Positions 17,495 through 30,777 of a stretch of DNA of 64,000 nt are shown piece after piece. Within the stretch, counting starts at the first letter, position 1; each line of letters starts with the position of its first letter. This stretch comes from Colwellia sp. 39_35_sub15_T18 (GTDB taxonomy: Bacteria > Pseudomonadota > Gammaproteobacteria > Enterobacterales > Alteromonadaceae), in contig MAAE01000007.1 in assembly GCA_002162675.1 (NCBI GenBank), positions 372,001 to 436,000 on the forward strand, given 5' to 3'. A program made the translations under genes and the position numbers. The notes beneath the pieces are model-generated. The model saw nothing but the letters and a program-made list of their open reading frames with translations, searched no databases and was not told where the DNA came from.

Positions 17495-18454
17495 ATGACA
17501 ACAGTACGAATAGCGACACGTAAAAGCGCCTTGGCTTTATGGCAAGCTGAATACGTAAAAGCACAATTAGAGCACTTTCATCAAGATATTACTGTTGAAC
17601 TAGTGCCCATGACCACTAAAGGCGATATTATTTTAGATACGCCCCTCGCTAAAGTTGGCGGCAAAGGCCTTTTTGTTAAAGAGCTTGAAGTAGCCATGCT
17701 AGAAGATAGAGCGGACATCGCCGTGCATTCAATGAAAGACGTGCCTGTTGATTTTCCTGAAGGTTTAGGTTTAGAAGTTATTTGTCCGCGTGAAGACCCC
17801 CGTGATGCTTTTGTTTCAAACACTTATGCAACGTTGAGTGATTTACCACAAGGCGCCATTGTTGGTACTTCAAGTTTACGTCGCCAATGTCAATTAAAAG
17901 CCAAGCGTCCTGATCTCGATATTCGTGATTTGCGCGGTAACGTCAATACCCGTTTAAGAAAGCTTGATGAAGGCCAGTACGATGCTATTATTTTAGCCTC
18001 TGCGGGCTTAATTCGTTTAGCCATGAGCGAGCGCATCGCCCAATATATTGAACCTGAAGACATGCTGCCAGCTAATGGCCAAGGGGCTGTTGGTATAGAA
18101 TGTCGTCTTGATGATGAAAATATTAAAGCCTTATTGGCGCCACTTGAATGTAGCACCACGCGCAGCCGAGTATTAACTGAAAGAGCCATGAATAAAGCTT
18201 TAGAGGGCGGCTGCCAAGTGCCTATCGCCAGCTACAGTGTTATATCAGCAGATGGTAAACAAGTGCATTTACGTGGTTTAGTGGGGGCCGTTGATGGTAG
18301 CAAGATCATTGCCAGTGAAATTACCGGTCCAGTTGAACAAGGAGAAGCTCTAGGTAACACCTTAGCGCAAGAACTACTCAGCCGTGGCGCAGATAAAATA
18401 CTAGCTCAAGTATATGCTGAAGCTAACACAGAAAAAAATGCTGACAATAACTAA
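17495..18454 (+). CDS. hemC: Hydroxymethylbilane synthase (porphobilinogen deaminase)
   Basis: A 319-residue enzyme that joins four porphobilinogen units into hydroxymethylbilane. It has [18 protein letters not shown] at the start, [40 protein letters not shown] and [14 protein letters not shown]. The cofactor-binding Cys is in [12 protein letters not shown] near residue 245. The length matches the family (about 313). It has a 17-base overlap with hemD and lies 23 bases after cyaY. Confidence 0.97.
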   Translation: MTTVRIATRKSALALWQAEYVKAQLEHFHQDITVELVPMTTKGDIILDTPLAKVGGKGLFVKELEVAMLEDRADIAVHSMKDVPVDFPEGLGLEVICPREDPRDAFVSNTYATLSDLPQGAIVGTSSLRRQCQLKAKRPDLDIRDLRGNVNTRLRKLDEGQYDAIILASAGLIRLAMSERIAQYIEPEDMLPANGQGAVGIECRLDDENIKALLAPLECSTTRSRVLTERAMNKALEGGCQVPIASYSVISADGKQVHLRGLVGAVDGSKIIASEITGPVEQGEALGNTLAQELLSRGADKILAQVYAEANTEKNADNN

Positions 18455-19220
18455 TCAGACACCGCTTAGGGTATTAATTACTAGGCCAGAACAAAAAGCA
18501 CAACAGCTTGCCTTGTCTCTAAATCAACAAGGCATAGCATGTGTTAACCAACCATTATTTGATTACCAAGCACTTGCTAACCACGACACTAGCAAGGCTT
18601 TATTAACAGATATAGATATTCTTATTTTTGTTAGTGTTGCCGCGGTCGAATTTGCTGACGCTAATTACTCAGTTAATCACTGGCGATTTGGGCAAATATT
18701 TGCGGTTGGCAGCGCCACAAAAAAGGCACTGCATAAACTTGGCGTTAATAACGTCATAACCCCACAACAAGAAAATAGTGAGGGATTATTAGCTTTATCT
18801 GCATTAACGCAAAACATTGACGGCAAAAATATCACCATAATACGCGGTAATGGTGGCCGAGAATATTTAGCCACCACACTGAACAAGTGTGGTGCTAAGG
18901 TATCTTATCTTGAGAGTTATCAACGAGTATGGCGAATATTAGCCAAAGATATAAGCAAACAATGGTATCAGCAACAAATTAATTGTATTGTCGTGACCAG
19001 TAACGCTATATTAGAAAAGCTTGTACAATTAGTGCTAGCGCAAGACAAGCAAAGGAATAGTCAACAGTTGGCAAACTACTGGCGCACACAATGTTTATGG
19101 ATTACCGCCAGTAAACGTATCGCCGATAAAGCCAAGCAACTTGGCTTGTTACAGGTAACCATCAGTGCCGGTGCCAGTGACCAAGTACTCACCGACACAT
19201 TACAAGCACTACAAAGCTAG
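18438..19220 (+). CDS. hemD: Uroporphyrinogen-III synthase
   Basis: About 260 residues from the ATG at 18438, inside the end of hemC. A reading from 18414 adds eight residues with no ribosome site. It closes and inverts ring D of hydroxymethylbilane to give uroporphyrinogen III. The HemD family diverges strongly in sequence. Visible marks are [18 protein letters not shown] at the N-terminus, the hinge region with [10 protein letters not shown] and [29 protein letters not shown], and [13 protein letters not shown]. Position between hemC and hemX confirms it. Confidence 0.93.
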   Translation: MLTITNQTPLRVLITRPEQKAQQLALSLNQQGIACVNQPLFDYQALANHDTSKALLTDIDILIFVSVAAVEFADANYSVNHWRFGQIFAVGSATKKALHKLGVNNVITPQQENSEGLLALSALTQNIDGKNITIIRGNGGREYLATTLNKCGAKVSYLESYQRVWRILAKDISKQWYQQQINCIVVTSNAILEKLVQLVLAQDKQRNSQQLANYWRTQCLWITASKRIADKAKQLGLLQVTISAGASDQVLTDTLQALQS

Positions 19221-19268
19221 CACAAAAAAAGCAAATTTAGCCATAACATTCAATAACGGAATGCCAAG

Positions 19269-20564
19269 ATGACCGAGAATAAAAAACCATTAGTCACAGC
19301 ACAAACCACGACAGCAAAGGCTAAAAATACTATCGATAAGGTTGCTGAAAAAAAAGCCGACATTAAACAAGAAACAAGCAAAAAAAATGCATCCCAAAGT
19401 CAGCCTAAAGCTCAGCCGCAAACGTTATCCAAGCTAGCAATTTTCGCAACCATCCTTGCTATTGCTGTGCCCACGGGTCATTACTTTTGGCAACAGCAGC
19501 AAAGTCAGCTAGTAACGATGCAACTTACTGAAAAACTTAGCCAAGAAAGCAGTGCCAACTTCAGTCATTTTCAAAGCCAAATTCAGCAAAAACTTAACAC
19601 ACAGCAAAGTGATTTTGCTAAAAAATTGCAACAAGTCAAAGAACAAACAGCCAATGCTAGCCAAGAAAAAATAGCCAAACTCAATGAAACGGTTTCGCAA
19701 TTAGAGCAACGCATCAAACAGCGCCAACCCAGTGATTGGTTATTACATGAAAGCGAATACCTTATTCGCATTGCTGCCCGTACTTTATGGTTAGAGCACG
19801 ATACTACCGCAGCCATAGGTTTACTCAAAGATGCTGACGCCCGTTTAACAGAATTAAATGATCCCGCTTTTTTACCTGTGCGCAAGCTTATCCATCAAGA
19901 CATCAAGTATTTAGAATTGATGCCGACACTGCAAACAGATGAGGTTGTATTAACATTAATGGCACTGAGTAAACAAGTGGCGCAATTACCGTTAGCGATA
20001 CAAGCCTTCGGTGACGAAAAAGATGAAGAATCCAATCTAGAATTATCTAATGATATTAGCGACTGGCAAGCTAATTTAGCAAAGACTTGGCAGAAATTTT
20101 TTAATAATTTCATCCGTATAAGACCAAGAACAGGTTCAGTTGAACCTTTAATGTCGCCACAACAGCAGGTGCATTTAAAGCAGAATTTAAGCTTAAAAGT
20201 TCAGCTAACCTTATGGGCTGCCAGTGAACGTAAAGGTGATATCTATCAGAAATCTTTAACTGATATTGAACAATGGCTTAATGAATTTTTTGATATGGAA
20301 GATAATATTAATCAACACTTTATCAAAACACTGCATGACTTGCAGCAGAAACAAGTCAACTATAACTATCCAAGTGAGCTAGCGGCTTTAACGGCCATTA
20401 GAACAGCGTTGAATGATCAAACAATCAAGCTAGCTACGGCGCCTAAAAAAGAAGTAGATAAACTTGAGAATAAAAATCAAATCAATACAACAGAAGAAGA
20501 AAAAGTAGCAACTGAAAAACCTGAGCAGCAAAATGATAAATCAAAAAATGAGGGCAAGCTATGA
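19269..20564 (+). CDS. hemX: HemX, putative uroporphyrinogen-III C-methyltransferase-like membrane protein
   Basis: 431 residues. A charged, Lys/Gln-rich N-terminus (1-52) precedes one membrane helix (LAIFATILAIAVPTGHYFW, about 56-74). A periplasmic coiled coil follows (about 85-150), then the conserved HemX domain with SDWLLHESEYLIRIAARTLWLEHD. A disordered Glu/Lys tail closes the protein. HemX has no methyltransferase motif despite the historical name; it is thought to be a membrane scaffold. It overlaps hemY by four bases (ATGA). Confidence 0.93.
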   Translation: MTENKKPLVTAQTTTAKAKNTIDKVAEKKADIKQETSKKNASQSQPKAQPQTLSKLAIFATILAIAVPTGHYFWQQQQSQLVTMQLTEKLSQESSANFSHFQSQIQQKLNTQQSDFAKKLQQVKEQTANASQEKIAKLNETVSQLEQRIKQRQPSDWLLHESEYLIRIAARTLWLEHDTTAAIGLLKDADARLTELNDPAFLPVRKLIHQDIKYLELMPTLQTDEVVLTLMALSKQVAQLPLAIQAFGDEKDEESNLELSNDISDWQANLAKTWQKFFNNFIRIRPRTGSVEPLMSPQQQVHLKQNLSLKVQLTLWAASERKGDIYQKSLTDIEQWLNEFFDMEDNINQHFIKTLHDLQQKQVNYNYPSELAALTAIRTALNDQTIKLATAPKKEVDKLENKNQINTTEEEKVATEKPEQQNDKSKNEGKL

Positions 20565-21775
20565 TCCGCTTCATTGTCATCATTGCACTCTTTTTTGCGG
20601 TGCTAGCGCTAAGCCCAATTTTACTTGATGATCCCGGTTATATCTTAATTTCAGTAAGTAATAATGTTTATGAGCTGACTGTCTATGCGGCTCTTTTTTG
20701 GATTACTGCCACACTAGTCATACTCTTTGTTAGCTACAAAATTGCCCGCGGTGGTTTTAAAATCAGCTTTAAAGCCTGGCATACGGTTGCTTTTGCCAAT
20801 AGACGACGCGGCATTGCCAACTTTAATAAAGGTTTGGCTGCCTATATGCTTGAAGATTATCAAGGCGCAGAGCAGCTATTTGCTAAAAGCGCAGAACCAG
20901 CCAAACGTCAACAAAGCGCTTATTTACTCGCGGCGGCTGCGGCGGCTAAGCAAGAGTTAGCGGCTAACACTAATCATTATTTAGCTTTGTTAGAGCAAGA
21001 AACAGCAAAACTAAAATCGTCTGATCCTGCTAGTGTCATTGTTAAAGTTAAATTATTAATGAACCAAGCAAGATCCGAAGCCTATAAAAAAGCGCGTACC
21101 TTAATAGATGAAAACCACAAACAAATTGGCCACGACACTCGGTTATTAACGCTTGAAATAGATTTGTGTTTACTTGAAAAACGTTTTGAAGCCGCGGTTG
21201 ATTATTTAGCCACGGCTCGCAAAGATAAAGCCATTACTGAAGCGGTTATTCAAGCGTGGGAAGCCAAAGCTTACTACGGTGCCTTCACTGATATTATCTG
21301 CCAGCAAGATCAAACAAGTTTACAGAATTACTGGAAATCACTTGCCCGTAAAGTAAAACAGCGAGAAAGCGTTTTATTTTCCTATTGTCGAGTACTGGCC
21401 GAACAAAACATTGTTGAACCATTAACTAAACTCATTAGCCCTATGCTAAAAAAGCAGCCTCATGCTAGCTTTTTAAAACAGTTACGTACTTTGCCCATCA
21501 AACAAAGTGAGCCGTTAATCGCGATAGTGCAAAAGCATTTACATAGCGATAGTCAAAATGCCCAATGGCTTAGTTGTTTAGGACATTTAGCCGTGATGAG
21601 CGAGCAATGGTCGATGGCAGAAAGAGCCTTTGGTAGCTTAGTAAAACTTGATGCTAATCAACAAGAAAAGCAATACGACAAACAAGACCTACAAGCGTTA
21701 GCGAAAGCGTTAACCGAAGAAGGTCAATATCAAGCGGCCAATGAAGTGTGGTTTAAAGTTAACGAATTCGCGTAA
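20561..21775 (+). CDS. hemY: HemY, TPR membrane protein of the haem operon
   Basis: 404 residues. Two membrane helices (about 2-22 and 37-60) precede a cytoplasmic TPR region. The family signature is visible in RGIANFNKGLAAYMLEDYQGAEQLFAKSA, and TPR-like pairs run to the end (WLSCLGHLAVMSEQWSMAERAFGSL). This gammaproteobacterial HemY is distinct from protoporphyrinogen oxidase of the same name. Its role in tetrapyrrole synthesis is inferred mostly from its constant position after hemX. Last gene of the cyaY-hemCDXY run; it converges with the GNAT gene. Confidence 0.93.
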   Translation: MIRFIVIIALFFAVLALSPILLDDPGYILISVSNNVYELTVYAALFWITATLVILFVSYKIARGGFKISFKAWHTVAFANRRRGIANFNKGLAAYMLEDYQGAEQLFAKSAEPAKRQQSAYLLAAAAAAKQELAANTNHYLALLEQETAKLKSSDPASVIVKVKLLMNQARSEAYKKARTLIDENHKQIGHDTRLLTLEIDLCLLEKRFEAAVDYLATARKDKAITEAVIQAWEAKAYYGAFTDIICQQDQTSLQNYWKSLARKVKQRESVLFSYCRVLAEQNIVEPLTKLISPMLKKQPHASFLKQLRTLPIKQSEPLIAIVQKHLHSDSQNAQWLSCLGHLAVMSEQWSMAERAFGSLVKLDANQQEKQYDKQDLQALAKALTEEGQYQAANEVWFKVNEFA

Positions 21776-21810
21776 AATAGCAACGATAAAGTATTTACGG
21801 ATAAAAGTAG

Positions 21811-22245
21811 TTACTGATAGACATCTGGCGTCCATAATTGCATAAACATTTTTTCGTCAGTCAGTGGTGTGAAACCAAACTGTGCATATAAACCATGAGC
21901 ATCACGAGTGGCTAGCATTATTCGACGCAACCCTTGCAGCTGTGGATGCTTAACAATTTGCTTCATCATTTGTTTACTTAAGCCTTTGCTTCTATGCTCT
22001 TCCAGAATATAAACATCGGCTAAGTAGGCAAAGGTGGCTGAGTCGGTGATCAAACGAGCAAAGCCCACTTGCTTTTCCACTCCGCTCACCTCCTCCAGCA
22101 ATACCCCAAAGCAAAGCGAGTTTTCAATGGCTTTAGCCACAACCCCTTTAGGCATCTTTTCAGCCCAATATGAGCGAGATAAATAATGATGAATGGCATC
22201 AACATCCATCTCTTCCTTGTCCGTGGTAATTCTATAAGACATCAT
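21811..22245 (-). CDS. GNAT-family N-acetyltransferase
   Basis: 144 residues. The GNAT fold is visible as VGFARLITDSATFAYLADVYILEEHRSKGLSKQMMKQIVK, in which RSKGLS corresponds to the acetyl-CoA pyrophosphate-binding loop (R/Q-x-x-G-x-G/A). The C-terminus has LATRDAHGLYAQFGFTPL, typical of the family. It starts 11 bases after the fre stop and is probably cotranscribed. Substrate unknown; the best resemblance is to small-molecule or amino-acid acetyltransferases. Confidence 0.85.
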   Translation of the reverse strand: MMSYRITTDKEEMDVDAIHHYLSRSYWAEKMPKGVVAKAIENSLCFGVLLEEVSGVEKQVGFARLITDSATFAYLADVYILEEHRSKGLSKQMMKQIVKHPQLQGLRRIMLATRDAHGLYAQFGFTPLTDEKMFMQLWTPDVYQ

Positions 22246-22256
22246 TATTTGATCAT

Positions 22257-22964
22257 CTAAATAAACGCAAAAGCATCGGCATACATGTGTTTAAGTAGTG
22301 CGCCATGTTCAACAAAATCACCGCGGATTGCGCCAACCATTTCAAAGCGACCCGCAAGATAAATATCATAAGGTTCAAAACTAATAATATCGTCCATCGC
22401 GGCTTGGTGAACCAGTCCTGTTTTTCCCTGCCAAGCATCCGTGGCGTTTTCGACTACCGGTATAAAATTAGCGTGAGGTAATTTAGCTATGATCGCAGCG
22501 GTTTCTGCCAATTCATAAAGCGCACTTTCATCACGAAGTCCCCAATACACCATGACATGGCGAGTTGAGCCAAGTTCTGATAAATATTCAAACATAGATT
22601 TTATGTATGAAAAACCCGTGCCACCAGCCAATAATAATAATGGTCGCTCACTATCAAGGCGCAACTGTGCATTACCCAAAGGAATTTCAATAGTGACGGC
22701 TTTCTTATCCGCTTGTGCTGATTCAATGCGCTCAATCACTTGCATTGGGTAACTGTCGGCAACAAAAGCGCCAATTTGCAGCTCAATTAAATCACTATTG
22801 GGTGAGCTAGCAATAGAGAATGGCCGTTTATCCTCATCACTCATAACAAAATTCAAATATTGACCGGCAATAAAAGAGACTTTTTCGCTCGGCTGTAATA
22901 ACACTTTATATACATGCGTCGTTAGTGACGTTATTGACACGACTTGACAACTAATTGTTTTCAT
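22257..22964 (-). CDS. fre: NAD(P)H-flavin reductase Fre
   Basis: A 235-residue ferredoxin-reductase-fold enzyme that reduces free flavins with NAD(P)H. The flavin-binding motif is RPFSIAS (near residues 47-53). The nucleotide-binding half has LLLLAGGTGFSYIKSM and VYWGLRDESALY, and the C-terminal part has DIYLAGRFEMVGAI. In E. coli Fre has a Cys-Gly-Pro near this end, while here AGRFEM replaces the more usual AG-P-EM. It starts 4 bases after ubiD ends; fre next to ubiD is a long-known arrangement, and reduced flavin feeds the prenyl-FMN cofactor route. Confidence 0.93.
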   Translation of the reverse strand: MKTISCQVVSITSLTTHVYKVLLQPSEKVSFIAGQYLNFVMSDEDKRPFSIASSPNSDLIELQIGAFVADSYPMQVIERIESAQADKKAVTIEIPLGNAQLRLDSERPLLLLAGGTGFSYIKSMFEYLSELGSTRHVMVYWGLRDESALYELAETAAIIAKLPHANFIPVVENATDAWQGKTGLVHQAAMDDIISFEPYDIYLAGRFEMVGAIRGDFVEHGALLKHMYADAFAFI

Positions 22965-22968
22965 TAAC

Positions 22969-24465
22969 TTAACCTTTTTCTTCTGGGATGATGGCTAAAT
23001 CGTCCCAAATATCATCTATGTGTTGTTTAATGGCTTCATCCATAACAATGGGTTCACCCCATTCTCTGTCGGTTTCACCTGGCCATTTATTGGTGGCATC
23101 TAAGCCCATTTTAGAGCCTAACCCTGAAACAGGCGAGGCAAAATCTAAATAATCTATTGGCGTATTTTCAATTAATACCGTGTCTCGGCTTGGATCCATG
23201 CGTGTAGTCATCGCCCAAATCACATCTTCCCAGTTTCTAGCATTAATATCATCATCACAAACAATAACAAACTTGGTATACATAAACTGGCGTAAGAAAG
23301 ACCAAACCCCCATCATCACGCGTTTTGCATGTCCCGCATACTGTTTTTTAATGGTCACAACGGCTAGGCGATATGAGCAACCTTCAGGCGGTAGATAAAA
23401 GTCCTGAATCTCAGGAAATTGCTTTTGCAAAATAGGGACAAACACCTCATTTAACGCCACACCTAAAATAGCAGGTTCATCCGGTGGACGACCTGTATAA
23501 GTACTGTGATAAATGGGATCTTTACGCGTGGTTATATGAGTTACGGTAAAAACCGGAAAATTATCAACTTCATTATAATAACCAGTATGATCGCCATAAG
23601 GGCCTTCGGGTGCTGTTTCTTCTGGGTCAAGATAACCTTCAAGAATAATTTCAGCAGTGGCTGGCACTTGTAAGTCATTGCTTATCGACTTAGTGACTTC
23701 TGTTTTAGCACCGCGCAATAAACCCGCAAAAGCATATTCAGACAAGGTATCAGGCACGGGAGTTACTGCCCCCAAAATGGTTGCCGGATCTGCGCCTAAG
23801 GCAACAGAGACAGGATATTTTTCACCGGGATTGGTTTTTTTAAATTCTTGAAAATCTAAAGCGCCACCACGGTGTGACAACCAACGCATAATCACTTTAT
23901 TTTTACTTAACACTTGCTGACGATAAATACCTAGATTTTGTCGTTCTTTATAAGGGCCCTTAGTAATAGTTAGCCCCCAAGTTATTAGCGGCGCAACATC
24001 ACCAGGCCAACAAGTTTGAATGGGTAATTTTGTTAAATCAACCTCATCACCGCTAAGTACAATTTGCTGACAAAGTGCTTTTTTGACCACTTTGGTTGGC
24101 ATGTTAAGCACTTGCTTATATATAGGAATTTTACCTAAGGCATCACGAAAACCTGTGGGCGGCTCAGGCTCTTTAAGCATGGCTAATAATTTGCCAACAT
24201 CACGTAAGGCACTAACATTGCTTTGCCCCATGGCAAGCGCCACCCTATCTGGTGTGCCAAATAAATTAGTCAGCACAGGGACGTCATAAGGGTTACCCTT
24301 TTCATCCACTGCATTTTCAAATAGCAATGCAGGACCTTTAGCGCGCAATGTTCTATCGCTAATTTCAGTCATGGCAAGATGAGTGGAAATAGGCGCCGTT
24401 ATTCGCTTTAACTGACCCATTTTTTCTAGCTGACTGATAAAGTCTCTTAAATCTTTATATTTCAT
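22969..24465 (-). CDS. ubiD: 4-hydroxy-3-polyprenylbenzoate decarboxylase UbiD
   Basis: A 498-residue prenyl-FMN-dependent decarboxylase of ubiquinone synthesis. It begins [22 protein letters not shown]. Conserved stretches include [42 protein letters not shown], the catalytic E-x-P-R/E region around [24 protein letters not shown], and [22 protein letters not shown]. The length equals E. coli UbiD (497). Cytoplasmic, peripheral. It is separated from rho by a clear terminator. Confidence 0.97.
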   Translation of the reverse strand: MKYKDLRDFISQLEKMGQLKRITAPISTHLAMTEISDRTLRAKGPALLFENAVDEKGNPYDVPVLTNLFGTPDRVALAMGQSNVSALRDVGKLLAMLKEPEPPTGFRDALGKIPIYKQVLNMPTKVVKKALCQQIVLSGDEVDLTKLPIQTCWPGDVAPLITWGLTITKGPYKERQNLGIYRQQVLSKNKVIMRWLSHRGGALDFQEFKKTNPGEKYPVSVALGADPATILGAVTPVPDTLSEYAFAGLLRGAKTEVTKSISNDLQVPATAEIILEGYLDPEETAPEGPYGDHTGYYNEVDNFPVFTVTHITTRKDPIYHSTYTGRPPDEPAILGVALNEVFVPILQKQFPEIQDFYLPPEGCSYRLAVVTIKKQYAGHAKRVMMGVWSFLRQFMYTKFVIVCDDDINARNWEDVIWAMTTRMDPSRDTVLIENTPIDYLDFASPVSGLGSKMGLDATNKWPGETDREWGEPIVMDEAIKQHIDDIWDDLAIIPEEKG

Positions 24466-24487
24466 AAAGTATTACCAATTCATAAAC

Positions 24488-24515
24488 AAAAAACCAGTCA
24501 TTAAGACTGGTTTTT
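24488..24515 (-). terminator. Rho-independent terminator after rho
   Basis: AAAACCAGTC and GACTGGTTTT pair around ATTAA, with T-runs on both sides. It is placed 20 bases after the rho stop and before ubiD. Confidence 0.85.
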
Positions 24516-24534
24516 ACCAAGCAATTTAATAAAA

Positions 24535-25794
24535 CTATTTACGTTTCATCGAGTCAAAAAATTCATCATTCGTTTTGGTCATGGCCAACTTATCAATAAG
24601 GAATTCAATCGCGCCAACTTCATCCATTTCATGAACAATTTTGCGTAGAATCCACATTTTTTGTAACTCGTCAGGCTTAGTAATAAGCTCTTCACGACGA
24701 GTACCACTGCGGTTGATATTAATAGCAGGGAAAACACGTTTTTCAGATACTTTACGTGACAGGTGTAATTCCATATTACCTGTGCCTTTAAATTCTTCGT
24801 AAATCACTTCATCCATTTTAGAGCCCGTTTCTACTAACGCTGTCGCGATAATAGTTAAGCTGCCGCCTTCTTCAATATTACGTGCGGCACCAAAGAAACG
24901 CTTCGGACGATGCAATGCATTGGCATCAACACCGCCGGTTAATATTTTACCTGATGAAGGAATTACCGTGTTATAAGCACGTGCTAAACGGGTAATTGAA
25001 TCAAGCAAAATAATAACGTCTTTCTTGTGCTCGACTAAACGTTTAGCTTTTTCAATAACCATTTCAGCCACTTGTACGTGACGACTTGCTGGTTCATCAA
25101 ACGTTGAGGCAATAACTTCACCTTTAACTAGGCGCTGCATCTCGGTTACTTCTTCTGGGCGCTCATCAATAAGCAATACCATCAATTCTGCGTCAGGATG
25201 GTTATGAGCAATACTTTGGGCAATGTTCTGTAATAATAATGTTTTACCCGCTTTTGGCGGTGCCACGATTAAACCACGTTGACCTTTACCAATAGGTGAA
25301 GCTAAGTCTAAAACACGGGCGGTAATATCTTCCGTTGAGCCATTACCACGTTCCATCCCCATTCGATCAGTTGGGTGAATTGGCGTTAGGTTTTCAAATA
25401 AAATTTTATTGCGGGTATTCTCAGGGCGATCAAAGTTAACTTCTGTTACTTTTAATAAGGCAAAATAACGTTCGCCTTTTTTCGGTGAGCGAATTTTCCC
25501 TTGAATAGTGTCACCAGTACGCATGCTAAAACGACGAATTTGGCTAGGAGATACGTAAATATCGTCAGGGCCGGCTAAGTAAGAAGAGTCGGCAGAGCGT
25601 AAAAAGCCAAAACCATCTTGTAGAATTTCTAAAACACCGCCACCAAAAATGTCATTATCATTTTCAGCATGCTTTTTTAAAATAGCAAAAATTATGTCTT
25701 GTTTACGTGTTCTAGCAAGGTTTTCTAGCTTCATAGACTCAGCTAGTTCAACCAATTCACTAACGGATTTATCTTTTAATTCGGTAAGGTTCAT
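24535..25794 (-). CDS. rho: Transcription termination factor Rho
   Basis: A 419-residue hexameric RNA-dependent ATPase, same length as E. coli Rho. The N-terminal domain begins [19 protein letters not shown]. The RNA-binding cold-shock-like domain carries [29 protein letters not shown]. Walker A is [16 protein letters not shown], Walker [15 protein letters not shown], the Q-loop [20 protein letters not shown], and the R-loop [12 protein letters not shown]. It is preceded by a 330-base leader after trxA, as in E. coli. Confidence 0.98.
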   Translation of the reverse strand: MNLTELKDKSVSELVELAESMKLENLARTRKQDIIFAILKKHAENDNDIFGGGVLEILQDGFGFLRSADSSYLAGPDDIYVSPSQIRRFSMRTGDTIQGKIRSPKKGERYFALLKVTEVNFDRPENTRNKILFENLTPIHPTDRMGMERGNGSTEDITARVLDLASPIGKGQRGLIVAPPKAGKTLLLQNIAQSIAHNHPDAELMVLLIDERPEEVTEMQRLVKGEVIASTFDEPASRHVQVAEMVIEKAKRLVEHKKDVIILLDSITRLARAYNTVIPSSGKILTGGVDANALHRPKRFFGAARNIEEGGSLTIIATALVETGSKMDEVIYEEFKGTGNMELHLSRKVSEKRVFPAININRSGTRREELITKPDELQKMWILRKIVHEMDEVGAIEFLIDKLAMTKTNDEFFDSMKRK

Positions 25795-26124
25795 AGGGGG
25801 TTTCTTAAATTATTTTAAGTGATTGTGTCTGTGGCGATTGCCTACGACAGTATGTTTCAAATATATTTTTATAATTTCTTATCTAGTAAGCTGCTAATAA
25901 AGTAGCAAATAAAGACCATAGAATAGAGGTAAGAGATGTTATTTTGTACTCAGGGCTTAAATTTAGCATTAAAAGTTAACTAGGTAAAGGTACGAGTTAA
26001 AATGTAAGCAGATATTTTTATTTTATTGTATTTAAACAAAAACCCAACACTTGTGTGTTGGGTTTTATATTTATTCTTTACTACCGATTAAAGCACTATC
26101 GATTGAAGTGCTACCGACTAAAGC
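25795..26124 (-). other. Leader region between trxA and rho
   Basis: 330 bases without a gene. In transcription order it holds three 15-base tandem units next to the trxA stop (26081-26125), the trxA terminator (26041-26064), then about 230 AT-rich bases leading to the GGGGG-containing ribosome site of rho. In E. coli the same interval is the rho leader, where Rho limits its own transcription. I see no clear rhoL-like ORF. Confidence 0.5.
26041..26064 (-). terminator. Rho-independent terminator after trxA
   Basis: AACCCAACAC and GTGTTGGGTT form a perfect 10-bp stem with loop TTGT. On the minus strand TTTTGTTT follows. It is 60 bases downstream of the trxA stop. Confidence 0.88.
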
Positions 26125-26125
26125 T
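26081..26125. repeat. Three 15-base tandem units at the trxA 3' end
   Basis: The units CTACCGATTAAAGCA, CTATCGATTGAAGTG and CTACCGACTAAAGCT run in register. The last one ends on the first base of the trxA stop codon (as read on the plus strand). Confidence 0.6.
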
Positions 26126-26451
26126 TAAAGGTTTTTATCTAAAAATTCTTTTAATTGAGTTTTTGATAGTGCGCCAACTTTAGTGTCAGCAATTTCACCG
26201 TTTTTAAATAATAATAACGTTGGAATACCACGTACACCATATTTAGGTGGCGTATCTGCGTTTTGGTCAATGTTTAGCTTGCCTACTGTTACTTTACCGT
26301 CGTATTCAGTAGCAATATCGTCAAGCACTGGTGCTATCATTTTACAAGGACCACACCATTCAGCCCAAAAATCAACCAATACTAAACCCGATGCTTTTAA
26401 AACATCTGCTTCGAAACTATCATCAGTTAGCTGAACAATTTTTTCGTTCAT
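26125..26451 (-). CDS. trxA: Thioredoxin TrxA
   Basis: About 108 residues from the second Met ([18 protein letters not shown]); the extra Met at 26454 is possible. The active site is [16 protein letters not shown], with Cys at about 32 and 35. The cis-proline is in [14 protein letters not shown]. It reduces disulfides of cytoplasmic proteins with NADPH via thioredoxin reductase. One unusual point is [12 protein letters not shown], where E. coli has TAPKYGIRGIP. It is divergent from rhlB and upstream of rho, the conserved order. Confidence 0.97.
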   Translation of the reverse strand: MNEKIVQLTDDSFEADVLKASGLVLVDFWAEWCGPCKMIAPVLDDIATEYDGKVTVGKLNIDQNADTPPKYGVRGIPTLLLFKNGEIADTKVGALSKTQLKEFLDKNL

Positions 26452-26616
26452 CATATTCTCCGTTGGTTATGGCAGTTGTGCCAATCTGTTAATTATAAAA
26501 TATCTATATATCACCTTTATGGGGCTACTCTCTCTAGATTTCAAGTAAGTTTTATTTTCTCTGACTTATCAACGCTAAAATTAGTTATTAACTAACGAAG
26601 GTGTTAAGCTAGCGCG

Positions 26617-27894
26617 ATGAAAAATACACACTTAACTGAAACAAAGTTCGCTGACTTAAATCTTGCCCCGCAAGTAGTGACCGGATTAGAAGCCATGGGC
26701 TTCGAATATTGTACGCCTATTCAGGCGAAGTCTTTACCTGTATTGCTTCAAGGCACTGATATTGCTGGACAAGCGCAAACAGGTGAAGGTAAAACTATCG
26801 CCTTTTTAGGCGCAACTTTTCACCAATTATTGCAAAAAGAAGCACCTACACATAATCAACCTCGAGCATTGATTATGGCGCCAACCCGTGAATTAGCCAT
26901 TCAAATTCACCGTGACGCCATTGAAATGTCAAAGAGTACCGGGTTACGCCTTGGTGTTGTTTATGGCGGCGAAGGTTATGAAAGCCAACGTTTAGAGCTA
27001 GAGCAAGGTGTTGATATTTTAATTGGTACCTGTGGACGCCTGTTAGATTATTTAAAACAAGGTATTTATAACTTAAATAATATTGAAGTTATCGTCCTTG
27101 ATGAAGCCGACAGAATGTTCGATTTAGGTTTTATCAAAGATATTCGCTACATGTTCAATAAAATGCCACCGGCAACACAGCGTTTAAGCATGTTGTTTTC
27201 AGCCACCTTATCATTTCGTGTCAAAGAGCTTGCTTTTGAACACATGAACGATCCAACCAGTGTTGAAATCGCACCGGAACAAAAAACCAACACCCGCATT
27301 AGTGAAGAATTACTTTACCCTTCTAACGAAGATAAAATGCCACTATTGCAAACGCTCATTGAAGAAGACTGGCCAGAAAAAGCCATTATTTTTGCTAATA
27401 CTAAACATGTTTGTGAAAAAATTTATGACCATTTAGTGGCAGATCAACTACGCGTAGGCTTATTAACGGGTGATGTGCCACAGAAAAAACGTTTGAAAAT
27501 ATTAGAGCAATTTACTGACGGTAGTTTAGATTTTTTAGTGGCTACTGACGTTGCTGCCCGTGGTTTACATATTCCTTCGGTAACGCACGTATTTAACTAC
27601 GACTTACCCGATGATTGCGAAGATTATGTGCACCGTATTGGCCGTACTGGCCGTGCTGGCGCTTCAGGTCACGCCATTAGTTTAGCCTGTGAGCAATACG
27701 TTTTTAACTTGCCTGCTATCGAAACCTATATAGAACATGCATTGCCCGTAACAAAATACGATCACGATGCCTTATTAGACGATTTACCTCGTCCTAAACC
27801 TCGTCAACGTCGCCATAGACCTAACACAGGTAGATCTGGTGGTAATAGACAAAGCGGCAACCGTGGTAATAGTAATTATCGTGGCCGTCGTTAG
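26617..27894 (+). CDS. rhlB: ATP-dependent RNA helicase RhlB
   Basis: A 425-residue DEAD-box helicase of the RNA degradosome. Q motif [19 protein letters not shown], motif I AQTGEGKT, Ia [55 protein letters not shown]. Motif I has Glu in place of the more usual Thr (AQTGTGKT). The basic Arg/Gly/Asn-rich tail ([20 protein letters not shown] onward) binds RNA. The pairing with trxA upstream and gppA downstream identifies it as RhlB rather than RhlE or SrmB. Confidence 0.93.
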   Translation: MKNTHLTETKFADLNLAPQVVTGLEAMGFEYCTPIQAKSLPVLLQGTDIAGQAQTGEGKTIAFLGATFHQLLQKEAPTHNQPRALIMAPTRELAIQIHRDAIEMSKSTGLRLGVVYGGEGYESQRLELEQGVDILIGTCGRLLDYLKQGIYNLNNIEVIVLDEADRMFDLGFIKDIRYMFNKMPPATQRLSMLFSATLSFRVKELAFEHMNDPTSVEIAPEQKTNTRISEELLYPSNEDKMPLLQTLIEEDWPEKAIIFANTKHVCEKIYDHLVADQLRVGLLTGDVPQKKRLKILEQFTDGSLDFLVATDVAARGLHIPSVTHVFNYDLPDDCEDYVHRIGRTGRAGASGHAISLACEQYVFNLPAIETYIEHALPVTKYDHDALLDDLPRPKPRQRRHRPNTGRSGGNRQSGNRGNSNYRGRR

Positions 27895-27930
27895 TTTTAT
27901 TGATAATTCTGCCGCCATTGATTTAAGAAT

Positions 27931-30762
<2,832 letters not shown>

Positions 30763-30777
30763 TGTATAAGTACTTAT

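Noticed and set aside
26081..26125. Possible CRISPR-like repeat at the trxA end.
   Set aside because: Only three 15-base adjacent units, no spacers, no cas genes.
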